Of a stretch of 64,000 nucleotides of DNA, positions 39,308 to 48,445 are shown piece by piece; within the stretch, counting starts at the first letter, position 1; the number at the start of each line of letters is the position of its first letter. The position numbers and the translations under genes were made by a program. The notes beneath the pieces were generated by a model that was not told where the DNA came from, did no database searches, and saw only the letters and a list, made by a program, of their open reading frames with translations. Where the stretch lies: contig NC_014962.1 in the NCBI RefSeq assembly GCF_000186345.1, positions 4,430,450 to 4,494,449 on the forward strand, given 5' to 3'. The DNA is from Isosphaera pallida ATCC 43644. GTDB taxonomy: Bacteria > Planctomycetota > Planctomycetia > Isosphaerales > Isosphaeraceae.

Positions 39308-41193
39308 CCTCTGCCCTCCCCCGCCTCGGCCGCCTCCACGCCTCCGTGACGGTCTCCGCAGCGTGCGTGGAGCCGGTGTTTCCATTGCGCGGCTGGTTTG
39401 TCTCGACCGCCTTGGCGCTGGGCATGGTCGCGTTGGGCTGCTCGGAACCAACCGCCCCGCCCATCCTCCCCGAGGTAATCGTCCCTACCGCGCCTGAACA
39501 AGTCGCCACCGAGACCCTCCCCAAGGTCAAATTTACCGAGATCACCACCGAATCGGGCGTCACCTTTGTTCACACCAGCGCGATGACCGGCCGCAAGCTG
39601 CTGCCCGAAACGATGGGGTCGGGCGTGGCCGTGTTCGACTTCGACAACGACGGCGACCAAGATCTTCTGTTCATCAATCAAACCTTCTGGCCGGAGGATC
39701 GCCATCCCGACCAGCCCCTTCCCACCCAATGTCTGTACGCCAACGACGGAACGGGACGGTTCACCGACGTCACCGAGTCGGCCGGTCTGGCAGTCTCGGT
39801 CTTCGGTCAAGGGGTCGCGGTGGGTGACTACGACAACGACGGTTACCTTGATGTTTACATCACTACCCTCGAAGGCGGTTTGTTGTTCCGCAACCAAGGC
39901 AACGGCACGTTCGTCAATGTCACGGGAACCGCCGGGGTTGGTTCGGAGGGCTGGATGTCGAGCGCGGCCTTCTTCGACTTTAATAACGATGGGCTGCTTG
40001 ATCTATTTGTGTGTCGTTATCTCGACTGGAATCCGCGTGACGACCTCGAGCAGAATTTCCAACTTGCCGGCACGGGCAAAGGTCGGGCTTATGGCCCTCC
40101 CACCGCGTTCAAGGGGACGCTGTGTCTGCTCTTCCGCAATAATGGGGACGGGACATTTACGGATGTCTCAGAGGCCGCCGGGGTGCAGATCAAAACCCTC
40201 GACGCGCAGGTTCCCTTTGGCAAGGCGCTTGGGGTCGCGCCTTATGACATCGACGGAGATGGCTTCGTTGATTTGGCGGTGGCGAACGACACGGTGCCGA
40301 ATTTCCTGCTGCACAACCGAGGGGACGGCACCTTCGAGGAAATCGGCACCTTGGCGGGGGTGGCTTTCGACCAGCAAGGACGGGCACGCGGGGCGATGGG
40401 GATTGACTGGGCCGACTTCCGCAACGACGGCACCCTGGGTCTGGCGATCGGCAACTTCGCCAACGAGATGACCGCGCTATACGTGTCGGACGACCCGTCC
40501 ACCCTGCAATTCGCCGACCTCGCCAATATTTTCGGCTTGGGCGCTCCGACTCAGCCGCCACTCAAATTCGGTCTCTTCTTCTTTGACTACGATTTGGATG
40601 GGCGTCAAGACCTCTTGATGACGAATGGTCATCTTGAAAACGAGATCTCCAAAGTTCAAGCGAGCGAGACCTATGCTCAATCGGCTCAACTTTACTGGAA
40701 CAGCGGCAAGCCAGGTCGAACGCTGTTCACTCTCGTGAGTTCCGACGTGATTGGTCCGGACCTCTACGAGCCGATTGTCGGGCGGGGCAGCGCCTACGGC
40801 GACTTCGACGGCGACGGCGACCTCGACGTGGTTTTCACCGCCAGCGGCGGCCCGGCTAAGCTCTACCGCAACGAGGGCGGCAACGCCAACCGCTTCCTTC
40901 GGCTTCGGCTGATCGGCGGTCCGGGTTCCAACCGCGACGCCATCGGGGCGCGTCTGGAACTGACCACGACCGACGGCGTCACCCAGCGCCGCCAGCACTT
41001 CCCGGCCAAGGGCTATCTTTCCTCCGTCGAGTTCCCGATCACATTCGGCCTAGGACCCGAAGCCTCGGTTGAGCGTCTGGTCATCCGTTGGCCTTCCGGC
41101 AAAGTCACGTCCTACGACGGCTCAGTTCTGGAGGCCAATCGGGTTCACACGCTCAAGGAGGCCGACGTTTCTCCGAGCACCTCGACCGAATGA
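39304..41193 (+). CDS. CRTAC1-type FG-GAP/VCBS protein with ASPIC/UnbV C-terminus
   Basis: A 629-residue exported protein, coupled by ATGA overlap to the multiheme cytochrome gene. A hydrophobic N-terminal stretch ends in VALGCSEP, a lipoprotein-like signal. Several calcium-binding loops of the FG-GAP/VCBS type follow (FDFDNDGDQDLL, GDYDNDGYLDVY, FDFNNDGLLDLF, YDIDGDGFVDLA, GDFDGDGDLDVV), predicting a seven-bladed propeller. The last ~110 residues match the ASPIC/UnbV module (RNEGGNANRFLRLRLIGG, then AIGARLELTT). This family often sits beside TPR or cytochrome genes in planctomycetes and verrucomicrobia. Its biochemical role is unknown; a periplasmic scaffold or binding protein is inferred. 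Confidence 0.9.
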   Translation: MTSALPRLGRLHASVTVSAACVEPVFPLRGWFVSTALALGMVALGCSEPTAPPILPEVIVPTAPEQVATETLPKVKFTEITTESGVTFVHTSAMTGRKLLPETMGSGVAVFDFDNDGDQDLLFINQTFWPEDRHPDQPLPTQCLYANDGTGRFTDVTESAGLAVSVFGQGVAVGDYDNDGYLDVYITTLEGGLLFRNQGNGTFVNVTGTAGVGSEGWMSSAAFFDFNNDGLLDLFVCRYLDWNPRDDLEQNFQLAGTGKGRAYGPPTAFKGTLCLLFRNNGDGTFTDVSEAAGVQIKTLDAQVPFGKALGVAPYDIDGDGFVDLAVANDTVPNFLLHNRGDGTFEEIGTLAGVAFDQQGRARGAMGIDWADFRNDGTLGLAIGNFANEMTALYVSDDPSTLQFADLANIFGLGAPTQPPLKFGLFFFDYDLDGRQDLLMTNGHLENEISKVQASETYAQSAQLYWNSGKPGRTLFTLVSSDVIGPDLYEPIVGRGSAYGDFDGDGDLDVVFTASGGPAKLYRNEGGNANRFLRLRLIGGPGSNRDAIGARLELTTTDGVTQRRQHFPAKGYLSSVEFPITFGLGPEASVERLVIRWPSGKVTSYDGSVLEANRVHTLKEADVSPSTSTE

Positions 41194-41553
41194 CTGCAGC
41201 TGCCTTTTGCTCTTGCCGGCCAGGAACGCGATGCTTTTCTCGAGGGTTGCCGATTCGCGTTCCAGGCCGGTTTGTTCGCTCCATCGCCCCCGGTGATGAC
41301 ATGGAGTTAAGCTGAATTGCGCTATGGAGTCAGCTTGGCGATGAAACGAGGGGTTGCCTTCTGCTCCCGTTTCCAATTTCCAAACATACGACTATGACAC
41401 TGGCCTGTGAATGAAATGAAAGGCCGGACCAACGCCTCCAACGCCAAGGCGACCTGAGCTATTGCCCCACGAACGTCGAACCCGCGCACTCGTTGCAAGG
41501 CGGGCAGGTTGGGTCTGGAAAGAAAAACTGAGGGTGACAAAGTCATGAGGGAT
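41194..41553. other. Convergent spacer with a weak hairpin
   Basis: This 360-base region lies between two convergent genes. AAGCTGA at 41309-41315 pairs with TCAGCTT at 41330-41336 (7-bp stem, 14-base loop) without a T tract. It is the only termination-like element seen, and no gene was recognised. Confidence 0.35.
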
Positions 41554-43005
41554 TCAGGCGATCACGCCTTGAATTGGTTGACCCTTGCCGTCCTCGGTGA
41601 CGTACACCGGGCGGTCTTCGATGACGAAGCCGTAGTAGGGAGGCAGTCCCATCAGGCTGTAGATGGTGGCGTGCAGGTCGATCATCGAGACCGGATCACG
41701 GACGGTGGTAAAGGGCCGTTCGTCGGCGGTTTCGCCGTAGACGAAGCCTCGCTTGACCCCGCCGCCGAACATGACCACCGAACAGGCCCCGGCGAAGTGG
41801 CGATGCGCTCCGTAGTGCTTGGGTTCGGTGAGGCGGTCGGGTACGACGACTTGATCCTTGACTTGTTCGCCTGGCTTGCCTTCGATGAGCATGTCCCGGG
41901 AGAATTCGGTGGCGATAACCACCAGGGTGCGGTCGAGCAGCTTGCGTTCCTCCAGGTCGCCGATCAGACGGGCAATCGGCCGATCGATCAGGGCCATCAT
42001 TTCGGCGGTGCGGGCGTGTCCGTCCTCGTGGGTATCCCACCCTTGGAACGGCATATACTCGGTCGTCACCTCGATGAACCGGGAACCCGCCTCGATCAAC
42101 CTCCGCGCTAGCAGGCAACCCAGGCCGAAACGCCCAGTGTTGTAGGCTTCATAAGATTCACGTGGTTCGAGCGATAAGTCGAACGCCTTGGCCGCGGGTG
42201 AATCCATCAGGGCATAAGCGGCGTCGATCCGTTTGAGATAATCCTCGCCGACCTGGGCGGCGTCGGCCCCGGCCGCGCGAGCGCGGAGGGCTTGAAGCCG
42301 ATGCAATCGTTCCAGACGTTCGCGGAACCGCCGCCGCGAGACTCCAGGCGGTGGTTGAACCGCCGAAACCGCCTCGGCTGGTTGGGGTACAAAGAACGGG
42401 CCAAAGTCGTCGCCCAGGAAGCCGGCGGTGTGGAACGCCTTGACCTCAAAATCCTCAGCGGAGATGTTAAACCGTTGCCCAATGTCCACAAATGCAGGCG
42501 TTCCCTGCTGGACTGGTCCCCGCGCGCGGGCAATCCAGGCACCCAGGTGGGGGTTGTGAATCGTTTGAGGCGGCACGTAGCCGGTGTGGAAGTGAAATTG
42601 GTGCCGCGAGTGCAGAATATGGCCGAGGTTGGCTGGCTGGAACGTCTTGATCAGGGTTCCCAAGTGCATCACCCGAGCGCACTCAGGAAGCCCTTCGGAG
42701 ATGCTCACGCCGTCGAGACTGGTGGGAATGGAGCGGAAGGTCGAACCGACCGCCTGGGGTTCCATACCCGGCTCGAACGGGGTGTAGACCTTGGGATCCC
42801 AGGTTTCGGTATGGCACTGGCCGCCCGCCATCCAAAGCAAAATCATCTGATCGGCCTTGGCCGGGATCAGCGTCCCGGTCGGCTCGGCGGAGGCCGACCG
42901 CAAACCCCATCCCAAAGGAGGCGTCACGCCCAGCGCAGCGGTGGCCGCGGCGGTCTTGAGGAACCGACGGCGATCGATCCCGTCACCTTCGAGGAAATTG
43001 GTCAT
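41554..43005 (-). CDS. DUF1501 protein with Tat signal
   Basis: A 483-residue exported protein. The N-terminal DRRRFLKTAAATAALGVTPP (about 11-30) is a twin-arginine signal, expected for this family of alkaline-phosphatase-superfamily-like proteins in planctomycetes. The body contains ILLWMAGGQCHTETWDPK, a QFHFHTGYVPP block, FQGWDTHEDGHARTAEMM and a C-terminal MIDLHATIYSLMGLPP. DUF1501 genes are nearly always paired with a DUF1549/DUF1553 gene, as here; the partner ends 59 bases upstream. The reaction is unknown. GGAG lies 9 bases before the ATG. Confidence 0.93.
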   Translation of the reverse strand: MTNFLEGDGIDRRRFLKTAAATAALGVTPPLGWGLRSASAEPTGTLIPAKADQMILLWMAGGQCHTETWDPKVYTPFEPGMEPQAVGSTFRSIPTSLDGVSISEGLPECARVMHLGTLIKTFQPANLGHILHSRHQFHFHTGYVPPQTIHNPHLGAWIARARGPVQQGTPAFVDIGQRFNISAEDFEVKAFHTAGFLGDDFGPFFVPQPAEAVSAVQPPPGVSRRRFRERLERLHRLQALRARAAGADAAQVGEDYLKRIDAAYALMDSPAAKAFDLSLEPRESYEAYNTGRFGLGCLLARRLIEAGSRFIEVTTEYMPFQGWDTHEDGHARTAEMMALIDRPIARLIGDLEERKLLDRTLVVIATEFSRDMLIEGKPGEQVKDQVVVPDRLTEPKHYGAHRHFAGACSVVMFGGGVKRGFVYGETADERPFTTVRDPVSMIDLHATIYSLMGLPPYYGFVIEDRPVYVTEDGKGQPIQGVIA

Positions 43006-43064
43006 CTGTGGGGTCTCCGTTGCGATCCGTCACTCAATTCGGTCAATTCGGTGATGTTGTTCCG

Positions 43065-44735
43065 TCACGGGAGATATTGGAACTCGGGATGGTTGACGAT
43101 CAACCAAAGCAGATCCTCCAACCCTTCGCGGCGCTGGTCGGCCTCGCCCGCGCCTGGCGGCACAAGCAAGTCGGCGAGTTCGGCGGTTTCCTCAGCGGTG
43201 GGCATGCGGGCGAAGCCGCGAAGGAATAGGGTCTCGACCACCTTGGCCGAGTCGGACTCGCGGCCCAGGTCGGAGTCCAGCAAGGTTTTGGCCCCTTGGG
43301 AGATCAGGTCGGCGAGTTCCCGACCATTGACCGCCTCCAGGGCTTGCAACAAGGTGGCCTCCTCTTGGCGACGGCTGACGACCTGTTCACGGTTGGGTCG
43401 TCCGAAAGTCTCGGCAAACAGGCCAGGTTTGCGAATCCGCCACGCCCGAATTGGGTCCCCCTCCAAGGTCAGTCGGAATGTCTCGGCAATCCGGGGCCAG
43501 TATCCGGTCAAGCTGGCCAGAGCGTCGAGGAATTGTTCAACGGTCAAACGCCTTGGGGCGGGATCGACCCGCTCGCCAGCCTCGTCGCGCGACTGAGGAG
43601 TCACGGCGCGACGGTATTCGGTGGAGGTCACGATCAGACGGGTCGTTCGAAGCAGATCATAGTCGTGACGGATCAAGTCGTCGGCCAACCAGGCGTGGAG
43701 CTCGTCGTAAAACGACTCCCCCATCTCATCCAGGGAGAAGGCCAAAGGGCGTCCCAGGTAGCGTTCCCACAACCGGTTGACGATCACCCGCGCGAAACGC
43801 TGGTTGCGGGGCCGCGTTACCATGTCGGCCACGGCGCGGCGACGGGTAGCGAGATCGGCATCGGCGGCGACTTCGCCCAGACCTTCGTATAAAAAGCGTG
43901 GAGCCACCACGATGCCGGTAGGCTGTTCGCAGCGGGCCATTTCCAAGGGCCCCTCGGAGAAAAAAGCGGCCAGACCGTAGGCATCCTTGAGTTTCCAGTC
44001 GGTGGTGAATCCATCATGACACGAGGCGCATTTAATCGAGGTGGCCAGAAAAATCTGGGCCACGTTCTGAGCCGCTTGAACTTCGGGACGTTGACTCAGG
44101 TTCACCCGCCCTCGCCAGTTGACGCCCTTGAGAAAGCCGATCGGTCCCTGTTGGCCCGGATTGAGTAGCTCATGCACCATCTGGTCATATGGCTTGTTTT
44201 CAAGCAGTGCCTGGTAGAGCCAGGGAGTGATCGGAGCGCGCAAACCATCGATGGCGGTTTGTTCGTCGTTGCGGAGCAGGTCGCTCCAAAAGGTCATGTT
44301 GTGTTCGGCGTACCCTCGACGGTTGGCCAACAGACGCTCGACGGCGCGGGCCACCTTATCGTCTAGGGGAGCCGGGTCGTTCTCGAAGTCGGCGATCTCC
44401 TCAGGGGTTGGTGGCAAGCCGATCAAGTCCAAACTCAAACGTCGGAGCAACCGCCCATCGGTCAACGGGGGACCGGGCGGCGGGGTCAGCCCACTTCCTT
44501 GGGCGCGTCCAGCCCGCAACGCTGCGTCGATGGGATGTTCACCGGGGAGTGTTTCGGGGGCGGGCACGACCGGCAGCGTTGCCGCCTCCGCCCGTTGACG
44601 AGCCCGAAAGTCATCGGCTGCCGCGCCAGAAGTCTGCTCCTGGGCGCGAACCTCCCAACCCACTGCCCCTCCCGTCAAGGTCGACCAGCCAATCAGTACC
44701 GACAGCGCCCACGTCGCTTCGGAACGAATCATCAT
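43065..44735 (-). CDS. DUF1549/DUF1553 protein with one CxxCH motif
   Basis: A 556-residue exported protein. An N-terminal hydrophobic segment (WALSVLIGWSTLTGGAVGW) ends near RAQ. DUF1549 is marked by LLRRLSLDLIGLPPTPEEIADF and YAEHNMTFWSDLLRN. DUF1553 follows (RVIVNRLWERYLGRPL, then TRLIVTSTEYR) up to the end. A single CASCH motif near the centre (KCASCHDG) suggests heme or metal binding. GAGGGAG precedes the ATG pair at 44735/44732; in-frame codons upstream to 44879 are discounted. It forms an operon with the DUF1501 gene downstream. The family is abundant in planctomycetes, and its activity is not known. Confidence 0.92.
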   Translation of the reverse strand: MMIRSEATWALSVLIGWSTLTGGAVGWEVRAQEQTSGAAADDFRARQRAEAATLPVVPAPETLPGEHPIDAALRAGRAQGSGLTPPPGPPLTDGRLLRRLSLDLIGLPPTPEEIADFENDPAPLDDKVARAVERLLANRRGYAEHNMTFWSDLLRNDEQTAIDGLRAPITPWLYQALLENKPYDQMVHELLNPGQQGPIGFLKGVNWRGRVNLSQRPEVQAAQNVAQIFLATSIKCASCHDGFTTDWKLKDAYGLAAFFSEGPLEMARCEQPTGIVVAPRFLYEGLGEVAADADLATRRRAVADMVTRPRNQRFARVIVNRLWERYLGRPLAFSLDEMGESFYDELHAWLADDLIRHDYDLLRTTRLIVTSTEYRRAVTPQSRDEAGERVDPAPRRLTVEQFLDALASLTGYWPRIAETFRLTLEGDPIRAWRIRKPGLFAETFGRPNREQVVSRRQEEATLLQALEAVNGRELADLISQGAKTLLDSDLGRESDSAKVVETLFLRGFARMPTAEETAELADLLVPPGAGEADQRREGLEDLLWLIVNHPEFQYLP

Positions 44736-45897
44736 GCGGACTCCCTCACCACGTCGTTTGAACACGGCACCGCCCTGGCGCGAGTCGGTTGAGTTCGCCA
44801 ACCGATTCTCCAGGACGGCACGAGTCGGGGTCGTTCCAGACAACGCGACTCTCTTCAGTAAGTAAAGTACGTTTAACAATTTAACAAGAATCGCACATGG
44901 CGCTCACGAACGCCAGGGGTGGCAACCCGTTGCGGAGTGAAAAGATGGCGACGAGATTGAATTGACCAGATGCGGGATTCCGTCCAATGTTTGGATTCGT
45001 CCCGTGGCAAGCGTGGACCAGCGGTGGACGGGTTGGAAGAGACTTTTGCGGCAAAATGGGAATTTTTTCCTTCGATCACCCTGATTCTCTGGGTACAATA
45101 GGCTTCGGAGTCAACGAGTGTCGAATTCGCCTTGCTCGTCGAGGCGGGTGACCGACTCGTGGCGTTTGTGTTTTTGAATTTCGTTTTTTGCCGGAGTCTG
45201 GTCCGACTGGTTTCTCATCGCGTGGAGTGATTTGTCGAGTCGATTGTTCGGTTGACAGAAGGAATAAGGATGTCCAACTCGTTTCCCCGCACTCGCGTCG
45301 CCTTGGCTCCCCCGGAGGAACGGCCAAGCGGGACCGCGTGGAAATTCAGACTTCCTCTCTTGCCAAGCGAGTTGGCAGGGAAATCGCCAGGAAGGGCGGT
45401 CAGTGCCGGATTGCTTGCGACCCGACGGGCTTTCTTCGTGATGGGCGCGTGTCCATCCTTGCGGGATGACATGGCGTCGCAACCGGTTGGCGAGGATCGC
45501 CAAGGGTTGAGCGCCGCCGCCACGAAGCGACTTCGTGTCGCTCGAGGGGTCGGCTATGGGTTTTGCGGCTCGTTGCGACCTCGTCTCGCCCCGTGATCGA
45601 CCGCCTAGTTTGGTCTCCGGCCTGCACCGTTGTTGTCCTTTAGTCCCCGCCGTTCCGTCCGCGACGGTCCAAGCGGTTCCGGCTTCGTTCGATTGAGCGA
45701 ACTGTCCGGCTGCGTCTTGAGCGTCCCAAGCCCGAGACCCGTGGTTCCACCGGTTGTGCCTCCTCCGCCCGATCCTATTGATCAAAGCGCGACGGATGGC
45801 TCGCTTGCCTGATCCAAGCCGGTTGGTCGCCGCTGAATTGGGCCCGCCTGGAACGTCGAATGGATGACGAGACGGCGATGGGAAAGGAAACCCCACG
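44736..45897. other. 1.16 kb spacer with a possible promoter and several small hairpins
   Basis: This divergent region is far larger than its neighbours. On the plus strand, TTCGAT and TACAAT (45094-45099), 17 bases apart, form a weak promoter. Perfect short hairpins occur at 45361-45377 (TGCCAA/TTGGCA), 45489-45501 (GGCGA/TCGCC) and 45521-45537 (CACGAAG/CTTCGTG); CCGTC/GACGG and GTTCG/CGAAC pairs lie further on. On the minus strand, an AT-rich TTGTTA at 44887-44882 may help drive the DUF1549 gene. A doubtful 108-codon frame (45270-45596) has a fair ribosome binding site but an unconvincing composition. I recognise no known RNA; RNase P, tmRNA and 6S signatures were not seen. Confidence 0.4.
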
Positions 45898-46407
45898 ATG
45901 AGCTCTTCCCCCGATTCCACTGCCGCCCAAGATTGGCGGGCGTTGGCCCAACTCGCTCCTCAAGGCGAGCGGTTGCTTTGTGTCGGAGCCAGTGCCGCTC
46001 AAGTCCGCGCCGCATACGCCAGCGCCTGGGGCGAGGTGATCCGCGACGAGGACCGTCCGGCGGTCAAGGCGATTTCCTTGCAGCGCTGGGTTGGACAGTT
46101 CTGGGCCGGTCGTTGGGAACACCAAGCCTACTTGACTGTTCCCACCACCAAGGCCGGCAAGTTGCCCGAAGGCGAGGAGATCGAATCCGACGCCGAGGTC
46201 GAAGCGGCCCTGGCGGCGGCCCTGGCGGGCAAGCCGGTCGATCTGCCAACCGACGCTGAGTCTGAGGCTCCGGCCGTCTCCAGTGTCGAAGACTCCCGAG
46301 CCACCTCCGAAACCAAGTCCGCCTCTGCCACTCCCAAGACCACCAAGTCGCGGGCCAAAAGCAAGGCCAAGGCCGCTCCCTCCCAACCCACCCCTGCCTC
46401 GGCCTAA
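45898..46407 (+). CDS. Hypothetical protein with Ala/Lys-rich C-terminus
   Basis: A 169-residue cytoplasmic protein with no recognised family. Residues 1-85 look structured (WRALAQLAPQGERLLCVGASAAQVRAAYASAWGEVI, QRWVGQFWAGRWEHQAYLTVP). The second half is acidic and then Ala/Ser/Lys-rich (KTTKSRAKSKAKAAPS), like disordered tails of DNA- or RNA-associated proteins. The ATG has an AAAGGA about 10 bases upstream. It stands alone after the long structured spacer and faces the next gene tail to tail across a hairpin. Probably a lineage-specific protein; function unknown. Confidence 0.65.
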   Translation: MSSSPDSTAAQDWRALAQLAPQGERLLCVGASAAQVRAAYASAWGEVIRDEDRPAVKAISLQRWVGQFWAGRWEHQAYLTVPTTKAGKLPEGEEIESDAEVEAALAAALAGKPVDLPTDAESEAPAVSSVEDSRATSETKSASATPKTTKSRAKSKAKAAPSQPTPASA

Positions 46408-46577
46408 ACAGGCGGAAGGTTCGCTCCTTGGCCCCGACGAAGGCGGCTTCATGCCGTTTCCGGCAATTTCTGGCGTCCTCTTGGATCGGAATCGATTGAC
46501 AGGGAAGTCGAGGTCCACGTGCCCACGCTGACTTGAAATCGAGATCGAATCGGACGCACACCCGATGACACTGTCCC

Positions 46578-46606
46578 CGAGGCGGGGATTTCCCCACCCC
46601 GCCTCG
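46578..46606. terminator. Strong hairpin between convergent genes
   Basis: A 10-bp perfect stem (CGAGGCGGGG with CCCCGCCTCG, 9-base loop) lies between the ends of the genes at 46407 and 46651, where it could end transcription from both sides. No T tract is present on either strand. Confidence 0.55.
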
Positions 46607-46650
46607 TACTCGGAGACGCTTTGTGATTGAATGAGATTTGGTTCAGTCGT

Positions 46651-48216
46651 TCAGACTTCAGTGCTTTCACGGGCAGCGCGCGGGTCAAGCCCGCGTTTGA
46701 GATCGTCCTGGGCCGCCTCCAAGCTGCGTCGAATCCATCGTGCGACGTAAGGATGGGTGGGTCGATGATTTTGGGGATCACCTAGGTCATACGCCAACCC
46801 CAAGGCTGCCTCCACTAAATCGGGGGCATCCCCGGCGTTCCAGAACGACGCCATCCACCCTAACATCGCCCGATGCCGTTCCAACTGGTCGGCCAACCGC
46901 TTCTTGAAGAGATAGCGGAAAAGCGCTGCGTCGCGGCGCGGTTGCGGCCGGGGATCACGCTCGCGCAGGATCAACTCCTCCGCCAATTCAAACGTGATCT
47001 CTGATTGGTCGCACCAGTGGGGACAAGCTCTCCAAATCCGCTCGGCCCAACGACTTAACGTACGTGGATTGACGGCGTCCGGCTCCACCACCCAAGTGAC
47101 GATGCCGTGGTTCGGCAGGGCGACGGCGTTGGGGTGCCGGTCGTGGAATCGCGGCCAGCCCAGACACTCCAACCATGCCCCGGCGCGGTCGCGTCCGGTG
47201 CGAAGATCCAGACCAAGCGCCCGGACCATCCAATCATGGGCCAATCCAGGAACGTCGGTCAGCAGGTCGCAGCGGGTGCGGCTGAGCAACTCCGCGCGAA
47301 TCGCCGCGGTTTCCGCCCCGCCTCGACGCCCCGCGGCGGTCAAGACACCCTCACGCACGTCGATCACGAACACGCCGGTCACCACGTGACCGGCTTGGCC
47401 CCGAGCCGTCAATGCGACCACCCCGCGCCCTAGGCGATCTAACGCGGTCACCACCCCATCAACGAGCCGCATTCCGGATTCGAATTCGAATGAGTCGGAA
47501 CGCCCTTCGGTCAAGGTTCCCTGATCGGCCCAGGATCGCGCTTCGGTGGACCAGTCCAACGCGGGTGCGGGACGGGAGACGGCTTGAATCGGATTCGCCT
47601 CCAGACGGGGCGATTGGTTGAGGGGGAGCAACGTGGGGGGGTGGGACAACGCGCACAGGACCTCGGGAGTGATTCGTTCCCGCAGATCGTTCAAAATCGC
47701 CTGCCGCAGATCCTCCTCGAACCCAGCCAGCGCTTCCGCGACCGCCACGATCGCCTCGTCCCCTCCCTCGGTCAGGGCGTCGGCGAGTTCCGCGGCCAAC
47801 TCCAACGCCAGCCCTCCTTCCTCTCCCTGATCCTCGGCCAAACAGTCGAGATCGTCGAAAAGGGCGCGGAGCTCGGCGTGATGGTCCAATGCCCCCACGT
47901 CGCGCAACAACGTCAAAGCCTCCCAGGCCCGCTCGGGAGAGAGTTCGGGCTGGCTGCGAATTGCACACGCGAGAGCCTCGAACGAGGAGGCATCCCCCAC
48001 CACCTCCAGCAACCTCAAAGCCAATTCGCCGTCGGGATGATCCAACCGGTGCAGCCGCCCCTCGGCCGCCCTGCGCAGATCCTCTGGGGCGAATCCCAAA
48101 ATCAGATCGTCCAGACAGGAGGCACGACGGGCTTCAGTCCATTCGACATGGCGAGCCACGTCATCCAACATCGCCTCGGGGGTGGCGGCTAGGGAGGATT
48201 CGTTGGAGCCGGTCAT
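46651..48216 (-). CDS. Hypothetical protein with helical N-terminal half
   Basis: A 521-residue soluble protein of unknown function. The N-terminal ~190 residues are rich in Leu, Ala and acidic residues (for example LALELAAELADALTEGGDEAIVAVAEALAGF), suggesting HEAT-like or other helical repeats. The C-terminal half is mixed alpha/beta (RGVVALTARGQAGHVVTGVFVIDVREG, then WLECLGWPRFHDRHPN). No signal peptide, membrane segment or catalytic motif was seen. The ATG at 48216 follows a GAGGAA; the frame is open for 71 more codons but those are not protein-like. It is divergent from the DUF1571 gene. Confidence 0.65.
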   Translation of the reverse strand: MTGSNESSLAATPEAMLDDVARHVEWTEARRASCLDDLILGFAPEDLRRAAEGRLHRLDHPDGELALRLLEVVGDASSFEALACAIRSQPELSPERAWEALTLLRDVGALDHHAELRALFDDLDCLAEDQGEEGGLALELAAELADALTEGGDEAIVAVAEALAGFEEDLRQAILNDLRERITPEVLCALSHPPTLLPLNQSPRLEANPIQAVSRPAPALDWSTEARSWADQGTLTEGRSDSFEFESGMRLVDGVVTALDRLGRGVVALTARGQAGHVVTGVFVIDVREGVLTAAGRRGGAETAAIRAELLSRTRCDLLTDVPGLAHDWMVRALGLDLRTGRDRAGAWLECLGWPRFHDRHPNAVALPNHGIVTWVVEPDAVNPRTLSRWAERIWRACPHWCDQSEITFELAEELILRERDPRPQPRRDAALFRYLFKKRLADQLERHRAMLGWMASFWNAGDAPDLVEAALGLAYDLGDPQNHRPTHPYVARWIRRSLEAAQDDLKRGLDPRAARESTEV

Positions 48217-48445
48217 GGAAAGCGTTCCTCGACGGTGGCGCGTCTCTTTTTGAGACTGCCCGAATCGACTCAATTGGGCAAGACGAATCGTCCCGACATC
48301 CGCGCGGTTCGCATTCTGAACCAAACTCGATTGACGAAGAGGGGACTCGCCCCCACACTGGATCCTGAACTCGAACCCGTTCGATTCGAGGCGTCGCTGC
48401 CCCCTGCAATCCCAGGACTCCACACTCACTCGGGAGCCATTTGCG

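Noticed and set aside
45111-45920. A 269-codon minus-strand open frame across the long spacer
   Set aside because: Its composition is typical of an antisense frame in GC-rich DNA, and no domain or ribosome binding site is visible.
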